Assembly (NCBI GenBank): GCA_001797745.1
Contig: MGQF01000052.1
Span: 1 to 5,394, forward strand
Origin: Deltaproteobacteria bacterium RBG_13_52_11
Lineage (GTDB): Bacteria; Desulfobacterota; B13-G15; RBG-16-54-18
Direction: 5' to 3'
Length of the DNA stretch: 5,394 nt
The notes beneath the pieces are model-generated. The model had not been told where the DNA came from. It worked only from the letters and a program-made list of their open reading frames with translations, and ran no database searches. Below are positions 1 through 5,394 of the stretch, in pieces. Position 1 is the first letter of the stretch. The number at the start of each line of letters is the position of its first letter. The position numbers were made by a program, and so were the translations under genes.

Positions 1-2
1 GC

Positions 3-170
3 TATGAGGCATACTTCCGACAAGTGAGACAACGCAACCACGCCGTTACCCTAAACCCCTGGTTGCCGCGAGCGCCCTATGTCCTTCAGTCACACGGCGC
101 AAACCGGCCTTATTGGCAAAAATGCCAAGGCGGAAGATTCAGGTACTATTATTGCCAGGAGAAACTATAG
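3..170 (+). CDS. C-terminal end of an unidentified protein (partial, 5' end outside window)
   Basis: An open frame runs from the window edge to a TAG at 168-170, giving about 55 residues that end in RFRYYYCQEKL. It is the longest open frame on either strand in this stretch; the other forward frames stop early. The tail is rich in Tyr, Arg, Gln and aromatic residues and contains two Cys (KCQGG and YYYCQ). I do not recognise the family. The stop codon overlaps the AGGAGG ribosome binding site of the DinB gene, so if this frame is real the two genes are probably cotranscribed. A 55-codon open frame can arise by chance (roughly one in fifteen per frame), so coding status is uncertain. The upstream sequence would decide it. 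Confidence 0.35.
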   Translation, partial: YEAYFRQVRQRNHAVTLNPWLPRAPYVLQSHGANRPYWQKCQGGRFRYYYCQEKL

Positions 171-179
171 GAGGTCTCG

Positions 180-698
180 ATGAAAGAGCTATTCCAAATA
201 CTCTCCAAGTATAACGCCAAAACCAATACGGAGATGGTTGGGATCTTGGAAAAACTCACTGCCGAGCAGATTGCTGCGGATGCCCGTTCATTCTTCGGTT
301 CCATCCTTGGTCTTCTGAATCACATTCTCGTCGTCGATGTCATGTGGTTAAAGCGGTTTTGCAGCCAATTTCCGGAACTGGCAATGATCAAGCCAAAACT
401 GCCGGAATTTCAGATGAAAGGGTGGAAAGAAATCATATGGCCGAGCCTCGCCGTCTTGAAGCCGATCCGGCTTGGTGTGGATGAGGCTATCCAGCAGGCA
501 TGTGAGCTGTTATCAGAGAAGCAATATGATTCAGTAATGGAATATAAAAGCTGGGATGGGAAAGATATGAAAAAGACAGCGTGGCTGGTGTTTCTTCACC
601 TGTTCAACCATCAAACCCATCATCGCGGTCAAATATCCCTGATACTCGATCAGATGGCCATAGATAATGACTATTCGGGCATTGTCAACAAGTTCTAG
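180..698 (+). CDS. DinB family protein (putative metal-dependent four-helix-bundle enzyme)
   Basis: A complete 172-residue protein, the usual length for DinB/YfiT-like proteins. These are four-helix bundles that bind a divalent metal through three histidines. Some relatives are thiol (bacillithiol/mycothiol) S-transferases or isomerases, but most have no known substrate. The sequence shows the expected pattern: an N-terminal helix (KELFQILSKYNAKTN), a first histidine in LGLLNHIL (H48), and a C-terminal helix FLHLFNHQTHHRGQ carrying H144 and H148, with H140 and H147 nearby. H48, H144 and H148 are the likely metal triad. The ATG at 180 is preceded by AGGAGG at 169-174 with ideal spacing, which fixes the start. 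There is no signal peptide or membrane segment, so it should be cytoplasmic. The actual reaction cannot be read from the sequence. Family assignment is firm; function is not. Confidence 0.88.
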   Translation: MKELFQILSKYNAKTNTEMVGILEKLTAEQIAADARSFFGSILGLLNHILVVDVMWLKRFCSQFPELAMIKPKLPEFQMKGWKEIIWPSLAVLKPIRLGVDEAIQQACELLSEKQYDSVMEYKSWDGKDMKKTAWLVFLHLFNHQTHHRGQISLILDQMAIDNDYSGIVNKF

Positions 699-732
699 TA
701 TCCTTTCCCCCTCCACCTCCACCCTCACCCTT

Positions 733-758
733 ACCCTCCCCCATCAAAGGGGGAGGGT
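733..758. repeat. GC-rich perfect hairpin (REP-like intergenic palindrome, possible terminator)
   Basis: ACCCTCCCCC (733-742) pairs perfectly with GGGGGAGGGT (749-758) across a 6-base ATCAAA loop, giving a 10-bp stem. It lies 35 bases after the DinB stop codon. The preceding pyrimidine-rich CCACCCTC (719-726) can also pair with GAGGGTGG (753-760), so two left arms compete for one right arm. Strings of the form CCCTCACCC(T)AACCCTC followed by GAGGG are common repeated intergenic palindromes in many bacteria, as I remember them. No immediate T-run follows (the next bases are GGCAAATTGAATTTT), so intrinsic termination is possible but not textbook. Confidence 0.65.
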
Positions 759-777
759 GGCAAATTGAATTTTCATT

Positions 778-816
778 GTTCGGGCGCGACGTTCCGCTAT
801 TATGTGTTACCCGAAC
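778..816. repeat. Inverted repeat GTTCGGG...CCCGAAC
   Basis: GTTCGGG at 778-784 and CCCGAAC at 810-816 are perfect 7-base inverted arms around a 25-base interior. The function is unknown. It could be a weak RNA hairpin, a protein-binding site or chance. It lies between the GC-rich hairpin and the antitoxin promoter region. Confidence 0.35.
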
Positions 817-837
817 GAAAGATGCTCGCAGAGCCCG

Positions 838-866
838 CTGACCCAGTGCGTTAAAAGTGTTACACT
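838..866 (+). promoter_or_regulatory. Candidate sigma70-type promoter of the first antitoxin
   Basis: CTGACC (838-843) matches the TTGACA -35 consensus at 4 of 6 positions. TACACT (861-866) matches TATAAT at 4 of 6. The spacer is exactly 17 bases. Transcription would start near 872-874, giving a very short leader before AGGAG (876-880) and the ATG at 891. The match is moderate and this is a prediction only. Confidence 0.35.
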
Positions 867-867
867 G
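844..867. promoter_or_regulatory. Candidate autoregulatory operator overlapping the -10 box
   Basis: AGTGT (856-860) and ACACT (862-866) form a perfect palindrome around one central T. An outer pair, CAGTG (844-848) and CACTG (863-867), extends the symmetry. The site covers the proposed -10 hexamer just upstream of a ribbon-helix-helix antitoxin. Such antitoxins commonly repress their own operon by binding short inverted repeats there. The palindrome is visible in the sequence; its use as an operator is inferred. Confidence 0.3.
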
Positions 868-890
868 AAGTCCATAGGAGATTTGAACTC

Positions 891-1115
891 ATGCCGACAA
901 AAAATCCAAGGATCAATGTCGTATTAGAAGAGCCCTTATATACGGCTATTAAGCAGCTCGCCAAAAGAGATAAGGTGTCATTGTCGCTGAAAGTGCGTGA
1001 TCTCGTAAAAGAGGCATTGGAGATTGAGGAGGACGTGGCCCTGTCTGCCATTGCGGAGGAAAGGGATAAAACACTGAGCAACGCCGCCGCCTTGAAACAT
1101 GATGAGGTCTGGTGA
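891..1115 (+). CDS. Ribbon-helix-helix antitoxin (CopG-like), partner of a lost RelE/ParE toxin
   Basis: A 74-residue protein. Residues 7-12 (RINVVL) fit the DNA-binding beta strand. Residues 14-26 and 31-44 fit the two helices, with the usual Ser/Leu turn at KVSLSLKVRD, so this is a ribbon-helix-helix fold that dimerises and binds DNA. The C-terminal part is charged and helical, ending ALKHDEVW. That ending resembles the (L)xHEEVW tail common in antitoxins encoded just before RelE/ParE toxins, and it would wrap the toxin. The start is supported by AGGAG at 876-880, ten bases before the ATG. It likely represses its own promoter through the palindrome just upstream. The toxin frame expected right after its TGA is reduced to a stub, so this is probably an orphan antitoxin. 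An alternative reading is a stand-alone small CopG-type regulator. Confidence 0.8.
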   Translation: MPTKNPRINVVLEEPLYTAIKQLAKRDKVSLSLKVRDLVKEALEIEEDVALSAIAEERDKTLSNAAALKHDEVW

Positions 1116-1123
1116 TCTTGTAA

Positions 1124-1159
1124 TTTGAAATCAGATACCATGAGAAAGAAGGTTGTAAG
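1124..1159 (+). pseudogene. Stub of a RelE/ParE-type toxin (about 8-12 codons)
   Basis: Nine bases after the first antitoxin's stop, the frame from 1124 reads FEIRYHEK and then EGCK, running directly into the next antitoxin. FEIRYHEK closely resembles the usual beginning of a RelE/ParE toxin family, which from memory reads M(F/Y)EIRYHEKVV. A shifted frame over 1146-1160 encodes KKVVR, as expected if the family's following VV had been frameshifted. There is no start codon: the in-frame codon just before is TAA (1121-1123). The rest of the toxin, about 80 residues, is absent. Both the location and the sequence point to a toxin deleted down to its first strand. The stretch is very short, so the assignment is an inference. 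Its AGAAGG (1147-1152) now serves as ribosome binding site for the next gene. Confidence 0.5.
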
Positions 1160-1384
1160 ATGAGAAAGCAAGCACATTTAGAGAAAATAGAAAAGGTTAT
1201 TGAAAGCCTAACACCCCACGAACAGTTAAAGTTGGTTGAAAAACTTGCCCAACGGCTCAGGAAGACCGGCCTCGCTTCTAAAAAAAGGCTTGACTGGAAT
1301 AAGCTGTATGGGCTTGGGAAGGGATTATGGGGAAAGGAAGATGCACAAGACTATGTCAATCGGCAGAGAGAGGATAGACTCTGA
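1160..1384 (+). CDS. VapB-like antitoxin, partner of the adjacent PIN-domain toxin
   Basis: A 74-residue, highly charged protein. Residues 6-35 are a predicted amphipathic helical segment (IEKVIESLTPHEQLKLVEKL), likely for dimerisation. The C-terminal part, LDWNKLYGLGKGLWGKEDAQ followed by DYVNRQREDRL, is the motif I associate with small antitoxins placed directly before PIN toxins; it would be the toxin-binding tail. The ATG at 1160 has AGAAGG (1147-1152) seven bases upstream. Its TGA (1382-1384) overlaps the first codons of the toxin frame (CTGA, presumably once ATGA), the usual translational coupling of such pairs. No strong promoter is evident in the 44-base gap before it, so it is probably transcribed with the ribbon-helix-helix gene. 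It is intact although its toxin is not. The exact antitoxin family name is uncertain. Confidence 0.75.
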   Translation: MRKQAHLEKIEKVIESLTPHEQLKLVEKLAQRLRKTGLASKKRLDWNKLYGLGKGLWGKEDAQDYVNRQREDRL

Positions 1385-1827
1385 ATCTCTCGGATGACAT
1401 TGCGCAGATAAACACTATTTTTATAGATACAGCACCAATCATCTATTACATAGAGGCCCATCCACAGTTTGGTCCCCTCGTAAAAACCATCATAGATGCC
1501 TTACAGACAGGCAAATTCTTTGCCTTTTCCTCGGTAGTGACGCTTACTGAGGTTCTGCCTAAACCGATTGAGGCTGGGGATGAGTAATTGGCCAGAAGAT
1601 TTGCAGAATTCCTCAAATTCGGCAGGAATATCAGTCTCATAGAAATCTCTGAAAGTATAGCCGATAAGGCAGGCAAGTTGAGAGGGAAATATCCGAATCT
1701 CAGAACGATAGATGCTATTCAGGTTTCCGCCGCTCTCGATATCGATGCTGACGTATTTCTGACAAACGATGCCACCCTTAAAAAGATAAAAGAAATCAAC
1801 GTATTGGTTCTAAAAGATTATTTATAA
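1381..1827 (+). pseudogene. PIN-domain toxin (VapC-like), disrupted by an in-frame TAA and lacking a normal start
   Basis: PIN-domain toxins are small Mg2+-dependent ribonucleases that cut tRNA or rRNA. Reading from 1381, one frame encodes a whole PIN domain of about 148 codons. All four acidic positions are present: D16 (IFIDTAPII), E57 (TLTEVL), D111 (RTIDAIQVSAAL) and D130 (FLTNDATL). Codon 69 is TAA (1585-1587), in frame, with no frameshift on either side, so a single base change from GAA or AAA would explain it. The position where the start should overlap the antitoxin stop is CTG (1381-1383), and no ATG, GTG or TTG lies upstream of the D16 codon in this frame. A TTG immediately after the stop (1588) could begin a 79-residue C-terminal piece, but that piece lacks D16 and E57 and should not be catalytic. 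A sequencing error at the TAA is possible. Recent inactivation is the simplest reading. Confidence 0.82.
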
Positions 1828-1868
1828 CAGAACGCCCCTCTTATCTTCTCCCCTCACCTCATTTCCCC

Positions 1869-1897
1869 TTGCCCCCCTATCTAATTTCTGGTAAAAT
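1869..1897 (+). promoter_or_regulatory. Candidate extended -10 sigma70 promoter of the moxR operon
   Basis: TTGCCC (1869-1874) matches the -35 consensus at 4 of 6 positions. TAAAAT (1892-1897) matches the -10 at 5 of 6. The spacer is 17 bases, and a TG at 1889-1890 gives an extended -10 (TGGTAAAAT). Transcription would begin near 1904, leaving a leader of about 30 bases before the GTG at 1935. An A/T-rich stretch surrounds it in otherwise GC-richer DNA. It also argues against the TTG at 1869 as a translation start. Confidence 0.5.
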
Positions 1898-1934
1898 TAA
1901 ACCAAATAATAGGATAAAAAGGAACCCATACATA

Positions 1935-2900
1935 GTGACCAGCATCAAGAAAAAGGAGACGGATACGGTCCGCAAAAAGATCGATGTCCTGCATAAGAAT
2001 ATAGGCCGGGTGATAAAAGGCAAGCCCGAGGCCATTTCCCTCGCCATCATCACCTTACTCGCCAGGGGGCACCTCCTCATCGAGGATGCCCCTGGGGTGG
2101 GAAAGACGCTCTTGGCCCAGAGTCTGGCCATGTCCATCCATTCCGCCTTTCAGAGGATCCAGTTCACGAGCGATCTCCTCCCTTCGGATATCTTAGGGGT
2201 CCCCATCTATAATCCCCATACAGGCACCTTTGAATTCAAGCCGGGACCCATCTTCACCAACATCGTCCTGGTAGACGAGATAAACCGCACCTCCCCCAAG
2301 ACCCAAAGCTCCCTCCTGGAAGCGATGAACGAATTTCAGGTTTCGGTGGATGGCCAGACCTATCCCCTGCCCCAACCTTTCATGGTGGTAGCCACCCAAA
2401 ATCCCTTGGAGTATCAAGGTACCTATCCACTCCCTGAGTCGCAATTGGATCGCTTCATGATGCGGACCCACATGGGCTACCCCCCCTTAGCCGAGGAAAA
2501 GGAGATCCTCACCCACCCCAGGATAGAAGAAGAGGTCAAGAGGCTTCAGCCGGTGATGTCGGGTCAAGAAGTGATCGATATGCAGCAGCTGACGGATGAG
2601 ATACGGGTGGATGATGAGATCCTCACCTACGTCATGGCAATTGTGACAGCCACCAGGACTTCCGACCATCTCCGCCTGGGGATCAGCCCCCGGGGAGCCC
2701 TCTTCCTCATACGGGCCGCCAAGGCCAAGGCCTTTATGGAGGGGCGGGACTACTGCATCCCCGACGACGTAAAATCGCTCGTGCTCCCCGTCCTCGCCCA
2801 TAGGATCATCCCGGCATCCGGGTATGGGACAGACGGTTTCCAGGGGGAGGCCGAGAGGGACCTCATGGAGATCCTCGACCACATCCCCGTACCACTGTAG
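1935..2900 (+). CDS. MoxR-family AAA+ ATPase
   Basis: A cytoplasmic ATPase of the MoxR group, AAA+ proteins thought to act as chaperones that remodel or activate vWA/DUF58-type partners encoded next to them. Counting from the GTG at 1935 it has 321 residues, normal for the family. Motifs in order: Walker A DAPGVGKT (residues 51-58, K57), Walker B IVLVDEINR (D114, E115), sensor 1 VVATQNP (N156), an arginine in SQLDRF (R173), and sensor 2 GISPRG (R253) in the C-terminal lid. All catalytic residues are present. An upstream in-frame TTG at 1869 would add 22 residues, but it sits on the proposed -35 box and the extra residues are unlike the family's N-terminus. AAGGA (1919-1923) lies about 11 bases before the GTG, slightly long. 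The gene ends 33 bases before the DUF58 gene on the same strand, so the two form an operon. Confidence 0.92.
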   Translation: MTSIKKKETDTVRKKIDVLHKNIGRVIKGKPEAISLAIITLLARGHLLIEDAPGVGKTLLAQSLAMSIHSAFQRIQFTSDLLPSDILGVPIYNPHTGTFEFKPGPIFTNIVLVDEINRTSPKTQSSLLEAMNEFQVSVDGQTYPLPQPFMVVATQNPLEYQGTYPLPESQLDRFMMRTHMGYPPLAEEKEILTHPRIEEEVKRLQPVMSGQEVIDMQQLTDEIRVDDEILTYVMAIVTATRTSDHLRLGISPRGALFLIRAAKAKAFMEGRDYCIPDDVKSLVLPVLAHRIIPASGYGTDGFQGEAERDLMEILDHIPVPL

Positions 2901-2933
2901 TAAAGTAACGGAACAAACACTACCAGTTAAAGA

Positions 2934-3947
2934 ATGGGCCTGCAAATCTCCATCATCAACCGCTTTCTCCGGTTTACACCGGAAGGGCGAAAATTCATCC
3001 TCATCACTATCGCCATCGGTTTTGCAGCGGTAAACACCGGGAACAACCTGTTATATCTCGTCTTGGCGATGCTCTTGAGCCTGATCATCGCCTCCGGCTT
3101 CCTCTCCGAATGGGGGGTAAAGGGGTTAGAGGTCAAACGCACCTTTCCTCCTTATATTTTTGCCCGCACTCCCTGTAGAATCCTGTTGAAGGTCACCAAC
3201 AAAAAGAGATACCTCCCCTCCTTCTCTCTGGAGTTGGAGGAACAGGTAGATGGAGAAAACAAGGGGGGGTTGGCCTATCTCTTCCGGGTCGGCCCCCAAA
3301 AGACGCAGACCCAGGTCTATCGCCTCTCCTTTCCTCGCCGCGGCATTTATCGGCTCCATGAACCCCATCTCCTCACCCGCTTCCCCTTTGGGTTCTTTAT
3401 CAAGGGTGCGCGAATAAAGGAATTCCGCGAGGTCTTGGTCTACCCGCCATTGCTGCCCAGAGAGGAGCTTCTGCTGGAGCAAGCTCACGGGGATGAAGGA
3501 TCGAGGTCCAGGCCGCGCAAGGGAAGAGGTGAAGACATCTTTGCTGTACGGGAATATCTCCCCGGCGACACCTCGCGGGACATCCATTGGCGTAGCACTG
3601 CCAAACGCTCCCAGCCAATGGTGAAGGAATTTGAGCGGCCGGCCATGAAGAAAGTACACATTGTCCTTGACACTGCCGTGCCAAAAGAAGCTACCCCTTC
3701 AGACCTAAACCTCTTTGAGGAAGGCGTCTCGAAGGCAGCCTCTCTGGCGTATCATCTCTTAAAGAAACAAGACTTCTTGGTCGGACTCTCCCTGGGAGCA
3801 GAGGTTATCCCTCCCCAAGGGGGTGATAGCCATCTGCACCGGATGCTCAGGGCCTTGGCCTTGGTGGAACCCCGGCGAGGGGAACGGAAACAAACCGTAT
3901 CCCCTTCAGCTGATGCCCTAACGATAGTCTTGGGGGTAGGGAGGTAA
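2934..3947 (+). CDS. DUF58 domain-containing membrane protein
   Basis: A 337-residue protein with two close membrane helices near the N-terminus (about residues 20-33 and 38-56, joined by NTGNN). A beta-rich extracytoplasmic-type or linker region follows (about 65-170), then the DUF58 signature: FAVREYLPGDTSRDIHW (203-219) and STAKRSQPMVKEFERP (221-236). A von Willebrand A-like segment comes next; where active relatives have a DxSxS metal site, this protein has DTAVP (246-250), so the metal site looks degenerate. DUF58 proteins are regularly encoded beside MoxR ATPases and are their likely partners. The ATG at 2934 has only a weak ribosome binding site (TTAAAGA), so translation may depend on coupling to moxR. 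The TAA is followed after three bases by the transglutaminase ATG. The molecular function of the family is unknown. Confidence 0.9.
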   Translation: MGLQISIINRFLRFTPEGRKFILITIAIGFAAVNTGNNLLYLVLAMLLSLIIASGFLSEWGVKGLEVKRTFPPYIFARTPCRILLKVTNKKRYLPSFSLELEEQVDGENKGGLAYLFRVGPQKTQTQVYRLSFPRRGIYRLHEPHLLTRFPFGFFIKGARIKEFREVLVYPPLLPREELLLEQAHGDEGSRSRPRKGRGEDIFAVREYLPGDTSRDIHWRSTAKRSQPMVKEFERPAMKKVHIVLDTAVPKEATPSDLNLFEEGVSKAASLAYHLLKKQDFLVGLSLGAEVIPPQGGDSHLHRMLRALALVEPRRGERKQTVSPSADALTIVLGVGR

Positions 3948-3950
3948 AAG

Positions 3951-5394
3951 ATGGTCAATGGAGAGAAGAGGATTGACCTCCTGCTGCGCATCACCTCCCA
4001 TGCCCTGATCTTATGCGGGCTCATCTGCGTCATCCTCACCAATGAGATCCCGGTGCCTCTATGGCTCCTCACCCTCGCGGCCCATCCCCTGAGCATCCTC
4101 TGGAATCCAAAAGAGGGGAGATATTTCTTTAATATCATCGTAATCCTCTCTTTCGGTTACTTCCTGTTCTTGTTTTTGATCCTCCAAACCCCTTTCCTCG
4201 TTGCTTTTACCCAGTTCCTCATCGTGGTCCAGGCAGTCAAGCTCTTTCACCTCGATAAGGCCAAAGACTACTTCCAGTTGGCCGGCCTGGGTCTCCTCAC
4301 GGTGTTGGCCGCGGCGGTATTGACCTCCCAGTTCTACTACCTCTTCTTTCTCTTCATCTTGCTCCTCTTCGGGATCTGGTTTCTCTTTCTGCTGCATCTC
4401 AAGAGGGTAATGGAGCAACATCCTACCCTGCCCCATCCTCCCCGCTCTCTGACCTCACCCTCTCTCTTTCTGGGCATCACGGGGGTTGCCTTTGGCTCCT
4501 TCCTCATCACCATCCTTCTCTTTTTCACCCTCCCCAGGATCACCCTCAGTGTCAGCGGAAGGGAAGGATGGGGAGGAACATCGTCGGGCTACGCTGACGT
4601 TGTGGACCTAGGCACTGTCGGACCCGTCAACTTGGATAATCGCGTGGTGATGAGGGTAGAGCTTCCTCAGTTTAAACAGCGACCTGCGTTCCCTTTCTAT
4701 TGGCGGGGAATGAGCTTTGCACGGTGGGATGGTCGTACCTGGGAGAAGGAAGATGCTGTGGAGAAGATCCCACGGATGAAAGGAAGAGTTAGCCTCCATC
4801 GGGAGATGGGGAGCACAGAAGTTATCTATCAGATAATTATGCTGGAACCCTTGGGGACCGATATTCTCTTCTGCCTTCACCCTGCCCTTGAGATTCGCGG
4901 TGACTTCTCTCATCTGCTCATCGATAAAGGAGGGGGCCTCCACCTCCCATTCCCACCGCAGGTAAGATACAACTATGAGGTCTACTCAGCCCCACAACCA
5001 TGGGGGCAAGGGTATCAAGGATTTGCTGAGAGGCCGGCAGAGGTCTATCTCCAATTACCTGAAGGGGAAAAAGCGGTTTTGGCATTGGCCCAGGAGATTG
5101 TTGCGGGGGCGACAGTGCCCAAAGAAAAGGTTCACCGTGTGATCACCTATCTTCTGAACAATTATACGTATTCCCTCAACCCAAAGCGGGATGGACGTTT
5201 CCCCCCCCTGGAAGATTTCTTGCTGCACGATCGAGAGGGTTACTGTGAGCACTTCGCCACGGCAGCAGCCCTGCTGCTGCGGCGGGTGGGAGTACCCACC
5301 CGCCTGGTCAGCGGTTTTGTCCAAGGCGAATGGAACTCTCTCGGGAGATACTTCATGGTGCGCCAACGAGATGCACATACGTGGATTGAGACCT
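3951..5394 (+). CDS. TgpA-like membrane transglutaminase-domain protein (3' end outside window)
   Basis: An open frame from the ATG at 3951 to the window edge gives 481 residues. GGGAGG (3939-3944) lies six bases upstream, inside the end of the DUF58 gene, so the two are translationally coupled. About six or seven membrane helices fill residues 9-194 (the DUF3488-type N-terminus). A soluble, probably periplasmic region follows, with family-typical YADVVDLGTVGPVNLDNRV and YWRGMSFARWDGRTWE (250-265). The transglutaminase core starts near 385. The nucleophile is C432 in GYCEHFATAAALL and the base is H476 in RQRDAHTWIE; the third residue, an Asp, would lie beyond the edge. Relatives are about 650-750 residues and end with another membrane helix and a DUF4129 domain, so about a third is missing. 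Such proteins may crosslink, cleave or transfer onto envelope proteins or peptides; the substrate is unknown. Confidence 0.9.
   Translation, partial: MVNGEKRIDLLLRITSHALILCGLICVILTNEIPVPLWLLTLAAHPLSILWNPKEGRYFFNIIVILSFGYFLFLFLILQTPFLVAFTQFLIVVQAVKLFHLDKAKDYFQLAGLGLLTVLAAAVLTSQFYYLFFLFILLLFGIWFLFLLHLKRVMEQHPTLPHPPRSLTSPSLFLGITGVAFGSFLITILLFFTLPRITLSVSGREGWGGTSSGYADVVDLGTVGPVNLDNRVVMRVELPQFKQRPAFPFYWRGMSFARWDGRTWEKEDAVEKIPRMKGRVSLHREMGSTEVIYQIIMLEPLGTDILFCLHPALEIRGDFSHLLIDKGGGLHLPFPPQVRYNYEVYSAPQPWGQGYQGFAERPAEVYLQLPEGEKAVLALAQEIVAGATVPKEKVHRVITYLLNNYTYSLNPKRDGRFPPLEDFLLHDREGYCEHFATAAALLLRRVGVPTRLVSGFVQGEWNSLGRYFMVRQRDAHTWIET

Noticed and set aside
860..1177. 105-residue minus-strand frame over the first antitoxin
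   Set aside because: It is opposite a convincing ribbon-helix-helix antitoxin with a good ribosome binding site, and its Ser/Leu-rich composition is typical of antisense shadow.
1588..1827. Separate 79-residue gene starting at TTG 1588
   Set aside because: It is the in-frame C-terminal half of the PIN domain directly after the TAA. It lacks two of the four catalytic acids and is better described as part of the pseudogene.
1829..1878. Pyrimidine-rich stretch (CCCCTC / CCCCTT runs) before moxR as a CRISPR or repeat array
   Set aside because: There are no regularly spaced identical units and no complementary purine arm nearby. It is only a C/T-rich leader region overlapping the -35 box.
2487..2945. 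152-residue minus-strand frame opposite moxR
   Set aside because: It is antisense to the ATPase C-terminal half, has no motif, and the forward frame is fully supported.
3126..3659. 177-residue open frame on the minus strand inside the DUF58 gene
   Set aside because: It lies wholly opposite a gene with clear family motifs, shows no recognisable domain, and overlaps other antisense frames. It is a shadow of the coding strand.
4059..4436. Glu/Lys-rich minus-strand frame
   Set aside because: It arises because the membrane segments of the transglutaminase gene use long runs of CTC/TTC codons, which read as GAG/GAA on the other strand. It is low in complexity and antisense to a real gene.

Overview
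The window reads as ordinary bacterial chromosome, most likely from a Gram-negative anaerobe or environmental bacterium of the Desulfobacterota/Nitrospirota kind. That placement is a low-confidence inference. It rests on the gene families present, the GGGGAGGG-type intergenic hairpin, the Shine-Dalgarno usage and the moderate GC; there is no rRNA or marker gene to confirm it.

Left part (1-890): the open tail of an unidentified reading frame is followed, within ten bases and behind a strong AGGAGG, by a complete DinB-family metal-binding four-helix-bundle protein. A 192-bp non-coding gap follows. It holds a GC-rich REP-like hairpin, a second inverted repeat, and a candidate promoter with an overlapping palindrome for the next gene.

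Middle part (891-1828): a decayed toxin-antitoxin island, lower in GC than the right-hand part in the samples counted. Two different small antitoxin genes are intact: a ribbon-helix-helix protein and a VapB-like protein. Both adjoining toxins look broken. After the first antitoxin only about 8-12 codons resembling the start of a RelE/ParE toxin remain. After the second there is a PIN-domain (VapC-like) toxin that keeps all four acidic residues, but it has an in-frame TAA at codon 69 and only CTG where the start should be.

Right part (1829-5394): a good extended -10 promoter leads into a three-gene operon. It encodes a MoxR-type AAA+ ATPase (GTG start at 1935), a DUF58 membrane protein with a degenerate von Willebrand A-like segment, and a TgpA-like membrane transglutaminase cut by the window edge after its catalytic Cys and His. 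This set is widely conserved. The ATPase is thought to act as a chaperone on a DUF58 partner, coupled to a membrane-anchored transglutaminase/protease-like domain, probably for cell-envelope assembly or protein modification. Its biochemistry is poorly defined.

I did not find a clearly new system. The most notable observation is the pair of intact antitoxins beside two separately disabled toxins.
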